From: Burkholderiaceae bacterium
GTDB lineage: Bacteria; Pseudomonadota; Gammaproteobacteria; Burkholderiales; Burkholderiaceae_C
Assembly (NCBI GenBank): GCA_018780645.1
Contig: JADMJJ010000019.1
Span: 22,503 to 86,502 of the forward strand
DNA: 64,000 nucleotides
Reading direction: 5' to 3'
Shown one piece after another: positions 36,096-44,738 of this stretch. The first letter of the stretch is position 1, and each line of letters begins with the position of its first letter. Made by a program: the position numbers and the translations under genes. The notes beneath the pieces were generated by a model. It was not told where the DNA came from. It was given only the letters and a program-made list of their open reading frames with translations, and did not search any database.

Positions 36096-37408
36096 AGCCG
36101 GACCCGAGCATTGCCCTGCGCCTGGCCCTGCGGCGGGGGGACAGTACGCGTGGCTCGTTGCGAGCCGCCGAGCGCGCCAATCGCCTGCGCCGCGTGACCG
36201 CACTCTCGGAGTCGGCGGCCGAGGCGCTGCGGCTGGCGGCGCAGGGCCGTGACGGCCTGGCCGTGCAGCCCCGCGCCAGCGCACCGATGCTGGTGCTGGC
36301 CGTGCTGGCCTGCATGGTGGCCCTGTGGTGGGGACGCAGCGTGCTGATACCGCTGACCGGTGGGGTGCTGCTGGCCCTGTTGGTGGAGCCGGCCGTGCTG
36401 GCCTTGCAGCGGGTCCTGCGCTGGCGTGCCCTGGCAGTGCCACTGGCACTGACCGGCGTGGTGGCGGTGGTGATGCTGGCCGGCTATGGTTTCGGGGGCC
36501 AGTTGTTGCGCACCGCCGAGCGGGTGCCGGAGATGATCACCCTGGCGGCTCAGCGGGTGCGCGAGATCGATCCGCAAACCGAGTCGCTGACCACCCGGGT
36601 GCGCCGCGCACTGGGCGAGCTCGACGCCGCTGCCTCGCGCCTGACCGACTCCGGCCGCCCGGTCGCTCCGCTGGCCCGCAGCCGTCCGCGGCCGGCAGCT
36701 GCCGCTGCTGTGGCGGCGCCGGCCGCCTCGGCCCCGTCGGCGCTGACCGAAGACGCCGGCGCTGCCCTGCGGTCCACCGCGATGTCGGGTACCACCATGT
36801 TGCTGCAGTTCGGCAGCGATGCAACCATCCTGATGCTGGTGGCCTTCTTCGTGCTCACCGGCGCCCCCTCGCTGAGCCGCAAGCTGATCAGCCAGTGGGG
36901 CAATGATCCGCGACGGCGACTGGCCGCCGCCAATGCGCTGCGCGAATGCGGCCGCCAGGTGCGCGTCTATGCTGGCGTCCTGCTGTTCACCAATGTGCTG
37001 ATCGCCCTGACCGTGTGGCTGATGTTCAGCTGGGCCGGGCTGCCGGACGCGGCCGGCTGGGGCGTGACCGCTGGCGTGCTGCATGTGGTGCCCTATCTGG
37101 GCATGGTCATCATGACCGGGTTGGGTGCGGCCGAGGCCTTTCTGGCCTTCGACAGCGGCTCGGCGGCACTGGCCATCGCCGGCCTGCTGCTGGTCAGCTC
37201 CACCTTGATCGGCACCGTGATCACCGCGTTTTTGCAGGGTCGCGCGGCTCGCATGAATGCCGCGGCCGTGTTCATCGGCGTCGTGCTGTGGGGCGGTTTA
37301 TGGGGGCTGTGGGGCCTGTTCCTGGGGCCGGTGCTGATCGTGTTGATGAAGGTGATGGCCGAGCACAGCCGTTCGGCGCAGCGCCTGGCCCTGCTGCTGA
37401 GAGGCTGA
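36092..37408 (+). CDS. AI-2E family transporter (PerM-like)
   Basis: A 438-aa polytopic membrane protein of the AI-2E/PerM family, whose members export varied small molecules or ions. GTG 36092 is taken as start: GGAGAG at 36080-36085 is 6 bp away, and it overlaps the previous stop. A ~60-residue basic N-terminal tail precedes the first membrane pair (APMLVLAVLACMVALWWG, VLIPLTGGVLLALLVEPAV). The Ala/Pro-rich periplasmic loop (about 195-225) is low complexity. Family signatures are VVPYLGMVIMTG and LWGGLWGLWGLFLGPVLI. Confidence 0.88.
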   Translation: MKPDPSIALRLALRRGDSTRGSLRAAERANRLRRVTALSESAAEALRLAAQGRDGLAVQPRASAPMLVLAVLACMVALWWGRSVLIPLTGGVLLALLVEPAVLALQRVLRWRALAVPLALTGVVAVVMLAGYGFGGQLLRTAERVPEMITLAAQRVREIDPQTESLTTRVRRALGELDAAASRLTDSGRPVAPLARSRPRPAAAAAVAAPAASAPSALTEDAGAALRSTAMSGTTMLLQFGSDATILMLVAFFVLTGAPSLSRKLISQWGNDPRRRLAAANALRECGRQVRVYAGVLLFTNVLIALTVWLMFSWAGLPDAAGWGVTAGVLHVVPYLGMVIMTGLGAAEAFLAFDSGSAALAIAGLLLVSSTLIGTVITAFLQGRAARMNAAAVFIGVVLWGGLWGLWGLFLGPVLIVLMKVMAEHSRSAQRLALLLRG

Positions 37409-37411
37409 TCG

Positions 37412-38314
37412 GTGCTCGACAGGGTCTCGGCCGATGCTATTCATGCCTATCGCATCGCCGGGCTGGCGCTGGAGCGCTTTGCCAGCGTCAACGGCATGCG
37501 CTCCGGCGCCGCCGTGGCCTTCTATGCGGCCTTCTCGATGGCGCCGCTGCTGGTGGTGCTGACCGGGCTGCTGGTCTGGCTGCTGGGCGATGCCCAGGCC
37601 CAGGCGGCCCTGCTGGGCTCGGTGCGGCATTTGCTCGGCGAGCAGGAGGCGCGCACGCTGCAGGCGATGCTGCTGGAACGCCCGGCACTGACGCTGAGCC
37701 TGGGTTCGGGTGCGCTGGCCTCCTGGGTGGCGCTGGCCACCACGCTGCTGGGTTCCACCGGCGTCTTCGTCGAGTTGCGCTCCTCGCTGCAGAACATGCT
37801 GGCCGAGGCCGAGCCCCCGTTTGGCTGGCGCTATCTGCTGCAGGCACGCTTGATCGCCGTCGGTGTGGTGCTGGGTTGCGGCTTTCTGCTGGCCATCGCG
37901 ATGGTGCTGCAGGGGCTGGCCCTGGTCGGGCTGAACGGCATGGCCGTGCGTTGGCCGCTGCTGGCGCCATTGCTGGCAGGCGCCGAGCTGGGCTGGTCCT
38001 GGTTGGTCATCACCGCCCTGTTCACCGTCATGCTGCGCTGGCTGCCCGACGGCCGCCTGCGCTGGCGCTGGGCGCTGGGTGGCGCCCTGCTGTCGGCCAG
38101 CCTGTTCATGCTGGGCCGCTGGGGCATCAGCCTCTACGTTGCCGGCACAGCCTCGAAATCGGCGCTGGGCGCGGCCAGCTCCTTCGCCGCGCTGCTGGTC
38201 TGGATCTATTGGTCCAGCCAGATCTTTCTGCTCGGGGCGGCCTGGGCGGTGGCACTGCGCGACAGCGCGCTGAACGGTAGGACGGCGCCCACGCAGCTGC
38301 GCGCCGCCGGCTGA
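37412..38314 (+). CDS. YihY/virulence factor BrkB family membrane protein
   Basis: A 300-aa inner-membrane protein with six hydrophobic segments. The family pattern is clear: GAAVAFYAAFSMAPLLVVL near residue 33, a mid-protein WVALATTLLGSTGVFVELRSSLQ, and SFAALLVWIYWSSQIFLLGA near the end. Function is not established (once misassigned as ribonuclease BN). GTG 37412 has GAGG at 37401-37404 and lies 3 bp after the AI-2E stop. Confidence 0.9.
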   Translation: MLDRVSADAIHAYRIAGLALERFASVNGMRSGAAVAFYAAFSMAPLLVVLTGLLVWLLGDAQAQAALLGSVRHLLGEQEARTLQAMLLERPALTLSLGSGALASWVALATTLLGSTGVFVELRSSLQNMLAEAEPPFGWRYLLQARLIAVGVVLGCGFLLAIAMVLQGLALVGLNGMAVRWPLLAPLLAGAELGWSWLVITALFTVMLRWLPDGRLRWRWALGGALLSASLFMLGRWGISLYVAGTASKSALGAASSFAALLVWIYWSSQIFLLGAAWAVALRDSALNGRTAPTQLRAAG

Positions 38315-38374
38315 TCGCCAAGCGACGGGCGGGGTGGCACGATCACCCATGCTCCGATCCCTGTTTGCCTCGCC

Positions 38375-40453
38375 ATGACCCCCGCTTCCACATCCCCGCC
38401 ACGGTCCGCACGCCAGGCCCTCGCCGTTGCGGCAGGCCTGCTGCTGCTGCTCGCCGGCCTGTTCACCGTCGGCGAACTGATGGCCTGGCCCTGGCTCGCC
38501 GAGCCGTTGGAACGGCGCCTGAGCCAGCGGCTGCAGCGTGAGGTGAAGCTGAATGCCAACGGCACGCGCCAGGGCCTGCGCATCCGTCTGCTGGGCGGCG
38601 TGCGCGTCGAGAGCGATCATCTGTGGGTGGCCGGTCCGAGCTGGAATGCCGAACGCCCGACCCTGCGCGCCAGCGGCGTGCAGATGAGCCTGCGCTACAG
38701 CGATCTGTGGGCCCTGCGCCAGGGCGCACCGCTGCGCATCAAGTCACTGGTGGCCGAGCAGTTGAATGCCGCGCTGGAGCGCCGCGCCGATGGCCGGGCC
38801 AGCTGGGATTTCGGCACCGATACCGACGCTGTCGCCGGCCAGCCCATGGGTGGCCTGGTGCTGGAGCGGCTGGAGGTCAAGCGCGGCGAGATCGGTGTGC
38901 TGGACGACCCGCTGGCGCTGGACGCCTTCATCAGCTTTGCGCTGCTCGATGGCCAGGCAGCCCCGGCGGCAGCCGCACCGGCGTCGGCTCCCGCCTCGAG
39001 TCCCACCCGCGGGCTGCAGGCAAGGGCCAGCGGCCGCTACCGCGGCAACCCGCTGACGGCCAGCCTGCAATCGAGTGCGCCGCTGGCCTGGATCAGCGGC
39101 GGTGACGATGGCCCCTCGATTGACGTGCGCCTGCAGGCCCATTCGGGCCAGGCACGGCTGAGCTTTGTCGGCCAGCTGCGCGATCTGCTGGGCCTGCAGG
39201 GCCTGCGCGGCCACTATGTGATCGACGGGCCGTCGCTGGCAGCGCTGGGCAAGCCGCTGGGCCTGACCCTGCCGACCACGGCGCGCTTTCGCGCGCAGGG
39301 CCGGCTGGTGCATGAGCAGACCCGCTGGACCACCGAGCTGACCCGGCTGACCGTGGGCCAGAGTGATCTGCACGGCAGCTTCGTCTATGACACCCGGCCC
39401 GCGCGCCCGCTGCTCACCGGGCAGTTGGCCGGCAAGAGTCTGGCCATACAGGATCTGGGGCCGGCCGTGGGCGTCGCCCCGGCAGATGCCGCCGAACCAC
39501 CCCGCGCCGCAGGTAAGCTGTTGCCCGACAGGCGCTTCGATCTGCCCGCGCTGCGCACCATGGACGCCGACATCGGCGTCAAGCTCGACCGCGTCAGCCT
39601 GGGCGCCGCCTTTGCCGAAGCCATCGTGCCCCTGAACGCCCGCCTGCTGCTGAGCGACGGCGTGCTGACCTTGCAGGACATTGCCGCACGCACGGCCAAG
39701 GGCAGCATAGGCGGGCGGCTGATGCTGGACGGCCGCGCCGACATCGCCCTATGGCAGGCTGCGCTGCAATGGTCGGGCCTGACGCTCGAGCAATGGATAC
39801 GCCAGCCGCGCAGCGCCACGGGGGCTCCGCCCTTTGTCAGCGGCCGCCTGGGAGGGCGGCTGAAGCTCGACGGCACCGGCCGCTCCAGCGCCGAGATGCT
39901 GGCCAGCGCCAGCGGCAATGCGCTGGTCTACTGGACCGAGGGAAACCTCTCGCACCTGATCGTCGAGCAGGCCGGCATTGATCTGGCGCAGACGCTGGGT
40001 GTGCTGATACGTGGCGACCGCCCGCTGCCGGTGAGTTGCGGTGCCGCCGATCTGCGCTTGACCAAGGGCCAGGTCGTGCCCAAGGTGATGCTGGTGGACA
40101 CCAGCGACTCGACGATCTGGGTTGACGGCTCGATGTCGTTGGCCACCGAACAGCTGGCACTGCGCCTGCGCGTCTCGCCCAAGGACTTCAGCCCGCTGAC
40201 CCTGCGCACGCCGGTGCTGGTGGGCGGCACCCTGGCAGAGCCCAGGCTCTCGCTGGAGTCCGGACCGTTGATGCGCAAGTTGCTGCCGGGCGCCCTGCTG
40301 GCGCTGATCAATCCGCTGGCCGCCATCCTGCCGCTGCTCGACCAGGGCGGCGACGAGGACAGCAAGAAGACCGTGGCCGCCTGCCAGGCACTGATGCAGC
40401 GCGCCGCGCGCGTTACCGGGCCATCTGCCAGGCGGCCCTTGCCCGGGCTGTAG
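38375..40453 (+). CDS. AsmA family protein
   Basis: A 692-aa envelope protein: an N-terminal inner-membrane anchor (ALAVAAGLLLLLAGLFTVGEL) with a large periplasmic beta-rich body. AsmA-type segments are RLSQRLQREVKLNANG near 50 and the C-terminal block TEGNLSHLIVEQAGIDLAQTL and DLRLTKGQVVPKVMLVDTSD. The family is implicated in phospholipid transport or outer-membrane homeostasis. Its stop TAG lies inside the CTGTAGGAC motif (40448-40456). Confidence 0.88.
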   Translation: MTPASTSPPRSARQALAVAAGLLLLLAGLFTVGELMAWPWLAEPLERRLSQRLQREVKLNANGTRQGLRIRLLGGVRVESDHLWVAGPSWNAERPTLRASGVQMSLRYSDLWALRQGAPLRIKSLVAEQLNAALERRADGRASWDFGTDTDAVAGQPMGGLVLERLEVKRGEIGVLDDPLALDAFISFALLDGQAAPAAAAPASAPASSPTRGLQARASGRYRGNPLTASLQSSAPLAWISGGDDGPSIDVRLQAHSGQARLSFVGQLRDLLGLQGLRGHYVIDGPSLAALGKPLGLTLPTTARFRAQGRLVHEQTRWTTELTRLTVGQSDLHGSFVYDTRPARPLLTGQLAGKSLAIQDLGPAVGVAPADAAEPPRAAGKLLPDRRFDLPALRTMDADIGVKLDRVSLGAAFAEAIVPLNARLLLSDGVLTLQDIAARTAKGSIGGRLMLDGRADIALWQAALQWSGLTLEQWIRQPRSATGAPPFVSGRLGGRLKLDGTGRSSAEMLASASGNALVYWTEGNLSHLIVEQAGIDLAQTLGVLIRGDRPLPVSCGAADLRLTKGQVVPKVMLVDTSDSTIWVDGSMSLATEQLALRLRVSPKDFSPLTLRTPVLVGGTLAEPRLSLESGPLMRKLLPGALLALINPLAAILPLLDQGGDEDSKKTVAACQALMQRAARVTGPSARRPLPGL

Positions 40454-40456
40454 GAC
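40448..40456. promoter_or_regulatory. CTGTAGGAC motif upstream of the Cys-repeat gene
   Basis: The same 9-mer as in the 33486-33527 palindrome, 137 bp before the next start and overlapping the AsmA stop codon. It is followed by a partial inverted half (GCTAC at 40461-40465). ACTGAAT at 40514-40520 downstream also has a counterpart at 33572-33578. Confidence 0.35.
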
Positions 40457-40592
40457 ATGGGCTACGTGATTACGCGCCCTCGTCTGCTGTAAGCACCCCC
40501 ACCTGGTTCGCATACTGAATCCATGGCCTGCACCGCTGATTGAGCGGCATCCGGGCCAGGCTTTCACCATCCACCACCCTCACGGAGTCACC

Positions 40593-41138
40593 ATGCACAT
40601 CACACTCAAGACCACCCTGCTCGCCGCCGCCCTGCTGAGCTCCTCGCTGGCTTTCTCGGCCACCATGAGCAAGGCCGACCACAGCGCCGCCAAGGACCGC
40701 ATCAGCACCGAGTACAAGGCCGCCAAGAAGGCCTGTGACAGCAATGCCGGCAACGCCAAGGACATCTGCGTCGAGCAGGCCAAGGGCGTGGAGAAGGTCG
40801 CACTGGCCGATCTGCAGTTCCAGTTCAGCGGCAAGTCGGCCGATGCCACCAAGCTGGCCATCGCCAAGTCAGATGCCGCCTATGCCGTGGCCAAGGAGAT
40901 GTGCGACGACAAGGCCGGCAATGACAAGGACGTCTGCGTCAAGGAAGCCAAGGCCGCGCATACCAAGGGCGTCACCGATGCCAAGATGAGCAAGGAAATC
41001 CACGCCGCCGTGGTCGATGCCAACGAGACCAAGCGCAACGCCGACTACAAGGTCGCCGCCGAGAAGTGCGACGCGCTGGCCGGCGACGCCAAGACCGGCT
41101 GTGTCAACACCGCCAAGGCCAAATTCGGTCAGAAGTAA
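40593..41138 (+). CDS. Exported protein with three CX10C repeats
   Basis: A 181-aa protein with signal peptide MHITLKTTLLAAALLSSSLAFSA. The mature protein is Lys/Ala/Asp-rich and helical. It carries three copies, about 55 residues apart, of a motif with two Cys ten residues apart: CDSNAGNAKDICVEQAK (Cys48/59), CDDKAGNDKDVCVKEAK (Cys104/115) and CDALAGDAKTGCVNTAK (Cys159/170). Each pair could close one disulfide between adjacent helical turns (inference). No known family is recognised. It is 24 bp upstream of the BON lipoprotein gene. Confidence 0.75.
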   Translation: MHITLKTTLLAAALLSSSLAFSATMSKADHSAAKDRISTEYKAAKKACDSNAGNAKDICVEQAKGVEKVALADLQFQFSGKSADATKLAIAKSDAAYAVAKEMCDDKAGNDKDVCVKEAKAAHTKGVTDAKMSKEIHAAVVDANETKRNADYKVAAEKCDALAGDAKTGCVNTAKAKFGQK

Positions 41139-41162
41139 GCCCAGGGCTGCAAGGAGCACATC

Positions 41163-41642
41163 ATGATAAAGACCTACCCTTCGATGAAAATGCTGAGCCT
41201 TGCCGCGCTGATGGCGTTGGGCTTGAGTGCCTGCGGCGCCAAGGATGACGAGCGCACCGCCGGCCAGAAGCTGGACGGTGCGATTGCCACCGCCGAACAG
41301 AAGTCCGAGGCCGCCAAGGCCGAGGCCAGCAAGGAGGCCGGCGACGCCAAGCAGGCGATGAAGGAAGTCGCCCAGGACGCCAAGGACGCCAGCAAGAAGG
41401 CCGCCGACAAGGTGACCGATGCGGTGGCCGATGCGGCGATCACCACGCGCATCAACGCCGAGCTGGCGCGTGATCCTCAGCTCAGCGCGCTGAAGATCAA
41501 TGTGGACACTCTGCAGGGCCGCGTCGCGCTGAAGGGCAAGGCACCCAACGCCGCAGCCCGTGAGCGCGCCACCTCGCTGGCCGCTTCGGTGAGCGGTGTG
41601 TCCAGCGTCGACAACCAGCTGGCGATCGACCCCAAGACTTGA
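41163..41642 (+). CDS. BON-domain lipoprotein
   Basis: A 159-aa envelope protein. The lipobox is LMALGLSACG (Cys near residue 24). A Lys/Ala/Glu-rich helical linker (about 30-90) precedes one BON domain (ITTRINAELARDPQLSALKINVDTL, then GRVALKGKAPN and VSSVDNQLAI). OsmY/DolP-like BON proteins bind phospholipid or stabilise the envelope under stress. It follows the Cys-repeat gene closely (24 bp) with a good SD (AAGGAG). Its 3' end faces ridA. Confidence 0.88.
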   Translation: MIKTYPSMKMLSLAALMALGLSACGAKDDERTAGQKLDGAIATAEQKSEAAKAEASKEAGDAKQAMKEVAQDAKDASKKAADKVTDAVADAAITTRINAELARDPQLSALKINVDTLQGRVALKGKAPNAAARERATSLAASVSGVSSVDNQLAIDPKT

Positions 41643-41678
41643 CATGAAGTTCAGCCAAGCCGGCCGGTGCCTCGTGCG

Positions 41679-42065
41679 TCAGGCCGGCTTGTATGCGACC
41701 ACGTCGATCTCGACCTTGGCGTCCACCATCAGGCGCGCCTCGGTCGTCGAGCGGGCCGGCTTGTTGCCGGGGAACTGCTCCAGATAGATGCGGTTGAAGG
41801 CGCCGAAATCGCGCGCATCGTCCAGCCACACGGTGGCCTTGCAAACGTCATCCAACGTGCAGCCGGCCAGCGCCAACACCTTCTTCAGATTCACGAACAC
41901 CTGGCGCGTCTGCGCCTCGATGCCGCCGCCGACAATCTCGCCGGCCTCGTTGGCGGGCACCTGGCCCGAGACATAGACAAAGTCGCCGGCGCGCACGGCG
42001 GGCGAGAACGGCCGCACCTGGCGGTCGGAGGCAAGGGGCGGGTTGCCCAGAAATTCGAGCGGCAT
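41679..42065 (-). CDS. ridA: RidA/YjgF family reactive-intermediate deaminase
   Basis: A 128-aa protein of the RidA family, which hydrolyses 2-enamine/2-imine intermediates released by PLP-dependent deaminases. Family blocks are DFVYVSGQVPANEAGEIV and KPARSTTEARLMVDAKVEID, with the substrate-carboxylate Arg retained in PARS. ATG 42065 has GGAG upstream. It is divergent from the transporter/deaminase operon, and its leader carries one of the two identical palindromes. It probably clears imine released by the deaminase encoded at 47.6 kb (inference). Confidence 0.93.
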   Translation of the reverse strand: MPLEFLGNPPLASDRQVRPFSPAVRAGDFVYVSGQVPANEAGEIVGGGIEAQTRQVFVNLKKVLALAGCTLDDVCKATVWLDDARDFGAFNRIYLEQFPGNKPARSTTEARLMVDAKVEIDVVAYKPA

Positions 42066-42105
42066 GTTGAGGCTCCTGTTGTTCAGGCCCTGATTGTCGT
42101 GTTTA

Positions 42106-42120
42106 TGAAATCGCATTTCA
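42106..42120. promoter_or_regulatory. Putative RpiR operator 1 (TGAAAT-N3-ATTTCA)
   Basis: Perfect 15-bp palindrome with spacer CGC, 41 bp ahead of ridA. On the ridA strand it lies immediately downstream of TATGAT (reverse complement of 42121-42126), a good -10, so bound repressor would cover the ridA start site. The arms are identical to the second site near the transporter gene. Confidence 0.7.
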
Positions 42121-42126
42121 ATCATA
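42121..42126 (-). promoter_or_regulatory. -10 element for ridA
   Basis: TATGAT on the minus strand, directly abutting operator 1. A matching -35 is not obvious. Confidence 0.45.
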
Positions 42127-42188
42127 ACCCGAAATTTGCGGGTTTACCCGATTGTTTGACCAATTCAGCGGGAATATCGTGCCGTCAT

Positions 42189-42203
42189 TGAAATTTCATT
42201 TCA
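42189..42203. promoter_or_regulatory. Putative RpiR operator 2 (TGAAAT-N3-ATTTCA)
   Basis: Perfect 15-bp palindrome with spacer TTC, ending 5 bp before the GGAG of the solute-binding protein gene. Its centre lies 83 bp (about eight helical turns) from operator 1. Between them is a third, different palindrome, AACCCG-N7-CGGGTT (42126-42144). Confidence 0.7.
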
Positions 42204-42219
42204 AACACGGAGTTCCTGC

Positions 42220-43782
42220 ATGCGCCCTCTCGCCACCTCACGCCGCCATCTGTTGAGCCGTTTGACCCTGACGGCGCTGGCTTCCAGCCTGATATGGACG
42301 GCGCCCGGCGCGCTGGCCCAGGCGCCGAAGTCGGCGCTGAACCTGGCCATGGTCGGTGAGCCGCAGACCCTGGACCCGATGGCCTCCACGGCCGATCTGG
42401 TGGGCACCATCATGCAGCACGTCTATGAGCCGCTGTACACCTTCGATGCCAAATGGGCGATCGCGCCGCTGCTGGCCGACGCGCTACCGGTGATCTCGAA
42501 AGACGGCCTGCGCTACACCATCACCCTGCGCAAGGGCGTGATGCTGCACAGCGGCCGCGAACTCCATGCCGACGATGTAGTCGCCAGCCTGAAGCGCTGG
42601 ATGGAGATGGCACCTCGCGGCAAGGCGGTGGCCGCCGAGCTGGCCTCGTTGACGGCCAAGGGCACGCACGGCGTCGAGATCGTCTTGAAGCAGCCTTATG
42701 CCCCGCTGCTGCCCCAGCTGGCCCTGCCCAGCGGCATGGCCGCCATCATGGCCAAGGAGGCCATCGCCCAGCCGCTGACCCAGTTCATCGGCACCGGCCC
42801 CTACCGCTTCAAGGAGCGCCGCCCGGACCAGTACGTGCTGCTGGCCCGCTTCGAGCAGTACACCCCGCGCAAGGAGGCCGCCAGCGGCTACGCGGGCAAG
42901 CGCGAGGCCCTGGTCGAGGAGTTGCGCTTCATGCCGGTGCCCAATGCCAACACCCGCGTCGAGGGCGCGCTGGCCGGCCAGTTCCACTATGCCGACCTGC
43001 TGCCGATCGAGGCCCTGCCAAGGCTGGAGAAGGCCGCCACCAAGACCGTGCCGGTGATGACCCAGGCCTTCGGCTTCCCCTATCTGGTGCTGAACACCAA
43101 GGAGGGCGTCTTGGCCTCGACACCGCTGCGCCGCGCGCTGCAGACGGCCATAGGCGAGGGCGAGATGCTGGCCGCCGGCTTTGGCGATACGCGCTTCTTC
43201 AGCGTCGAGGGCAACCACTTCCCCAAGGGCACGCCGTTCTACTCCGATGCCGGCACGGCCGCCTACAACCAGCGCAATGCCGTGCAGGCCAAGGCTGCGG
43301 CCGAGAAGGCCGGCTACAAGGGCGAGGCGGTGCGCGTGCTGACGAGCCGCCAGTACGACTTCCACTACAACATGGCGCTGCTGATGGCCGAGCAGCTCAA
43401 GCGCGCCGGCTTCAAGGTGGATCTGAACGTGGTCGATTGGGCGACGCTGGTGCAGCGCCGCAACGACGCCAAGCTGTGGGACATCTACATCACCCACTCG
43501 CCGCAGTTCCCGGAACCGATGCTGTCCCCGCCGCAGCTCGGCGAAGGCGCACCGGGCTGGTGGAGCACGCCGGCCAAGCAGGCCGCCCTGGCCGCGCTGA
43601 ATGCCGAGACCAATGCCGCCAAGCGTGCCACGCTGTGGGGCAAGGTGCAGGCCCTGGTCTATGACGAGGTGCCCTATATCGTGGTCGGCAAGTTCAGCAG
43701 CCTGTCGGCACGGGCACCGGGCCTGGACGGCTACCAGCCTGCCACCTGGCCCTTCTTCTGGAACGTCAAGCTCAAGCCCTGA
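42220..43782 (+). CDS. ABC transporter substrate-binding protein (peptide/opine family 5)
   Basis: A 520-aa periplasmic binding protein of the DppA/OppA type. The N-terminus MRPLATSRRHLLSRLTLTAL with TAPGALAQ is an export signal, possibly Tat. Family-5 blocks are NLAMVGEPQTLDPM, GLRYTITLRKGVMLHSG, GRELHADDVVASLKRWM and FIGTGPYRFKE. GGAG at 42209-42212 supports the start. As first gene of a tightly packed operon ending in a D-aminoacylase, it probably captures N-acyl-D-amino acids or D-residue peptides (inference). Confidence 0.92.
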   Translation: MRPLATSRRHLLSRLTLTALASSLIWTAPGALAQAPKSALNLAMVGEPQTLDPMASTADLVGTIMQHVYEPLYTFDAKWAIAPLLADALPVISKDGLRYTITLRKGVMLHSGRELHADDVVASLKRWMEMAPRGKAVAAELASLTAKGTHGVEIVLKQPYAPLLPQLALPSGMAAIMAKEAIAQPLTQFIGTGPYRFKERRPDQYVLLARFEQYTPRKEAASGYAGKREALVEELRFMPVPNANTRVEGALAGQFHYADLLPIEALPRLEKAATKTVPVMTQAFGFPYLVLNTKEGVLASTPLRRALQTAIGEGEMLAAGFGDTRFFSVEGNHFPKGTPFYSDAGTAAYNQRNAVQAKAAAEKAGYKGEAVRVLTSRQYDFHYNMALLMAEQLKRAGFKVDLNVVDWATLVQRRNDAKLWDIYITHSPQFPEPMLSPPQLGEGAPGWWSTPAKQAALAALNAETNAAKRATLWGKVQALVYDEVPYIVVGKFSSLSARAPGLDGYQPATWPFFWNVKLKP

Positions 43783-43796
43783 GCGGAGCCCGGGTG

Positions 43797-44738
43797 ATGT
43801 TGCGCTATCTTGCCTCGCGCCTGGCCGGCATGCTGCTGGTGCTGGCCATCGTCGCCGTGCTGGTGTTCGTGCTGACGCGCGCCGCCTCCGGCGATCCGAT
43901 CTCGGTGCTGCTCGGCGACCAGGCCACCGCCGCCGACATTGCCCGCGTGCAGATCCAGTACGGGCTGGACCGGCCGCTGCCGGTGCAGTTCCTCTACTGG
44001 CTGAAGGAACTGGCCCAGGGCAATCTGGGCGACTCGATCTTTTTGCAGCGCCCGGTCCTGCAGGCGCTGGCCGAGCGGGCCGAACCGACCGCCCTGCTGT
44101 CGCTGCTGGCGGTGGCCATCGCCACCGTGATCGGCGTGCCCTGCGGCATTATCGGTGCGGTGTTCCGCGGCCGTGTCATCGACCAGGTGTTCACCTCGCT
44201 GGCCATGCTGGGCGCCAGCATCCCGGGCTTCTGGCTGGGCCTGGTGCTGATGCAGGTGTTCGCCGTGTCGCTGGGCTGGTTTCCGGTCTCGGGCTACGGC
44301 GACCCGGGTGCGACCCTGGCCGAGCGCCTGCATTATCTGGTGCTGCCAGCCACCGTGTTGGGGCTGCTGAACTCGGCGCTGATCATCCGTTTCACCCGCG
44401 CCTCCATGCTGGACGTGCTGGGCGAGGACTATGTGCGCACCGCCCGCGCCAAGGGCCTGGGCGAGTGGCCGGTGGTCTTGAAGCATGCGCTGCGCAATGC
44501 GCTGGTGCCCATCGTCACCGTGATCGGCCTGACGGTGGCGCTGATGATTGGCGGGGCCGTCGTCACCGAAACGGTGTTCGGCCTGCCCGGCGTCGGCAGC
44601 CTGGTCGTCAACGCGGTGCTGCGCCGCGACTATCCGGTCATCCAGGGGGCGCTGCTGGTCATCGCCGCCATCTACGTGGTCATCAATTTCTGCGTCGACC
44701 TGCTCTATATGGCCGTCGATCCTCGGGTGAAATACTGA
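43797..44738 (+). CDS. ABC transporter permease (DppB-like)
   Basis: A 313-aa inner-membrane permease with six hydrophobic segments. The EAA loop is visible: RASMLDVLGEDYVRTARAKGLG near residue 205, followed by VVLKHALRNALVPIVTVIG. ATG 43797 has GGAG at 43785-43788, 8 bp away; a GTG directly before it (43794) is the alternative. Its stop overlaps the next start by one base. Confidence 0.93.
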   Translation: MLRYLASRLAGMLLVLAIVAVLVFVLTRAASGDPISVLLGDQATAADIARVQIQYGLDRPLPVQFLYWLKELAQGNLGDSIFLQRPVLQALAERAEPTALLSLLAVAIATVIGVPCGIIGAVFRGRVIDQVFTSLAMLGASIPGFWLGLVLMQVFAVSLGWFPVSGYGDPGATLAERLHYLVLPATVLGLLNSALIIRFTRASMLDVLGEDYVRTARAKGLGEWPVVLKHALRNALVPIVTVIGLTVALMIGGAVVTETVFGLPGVGSLVVNAVLRRDYPVIQGALLVIAAIYVVINFCVDLLYMAVDPRVKY

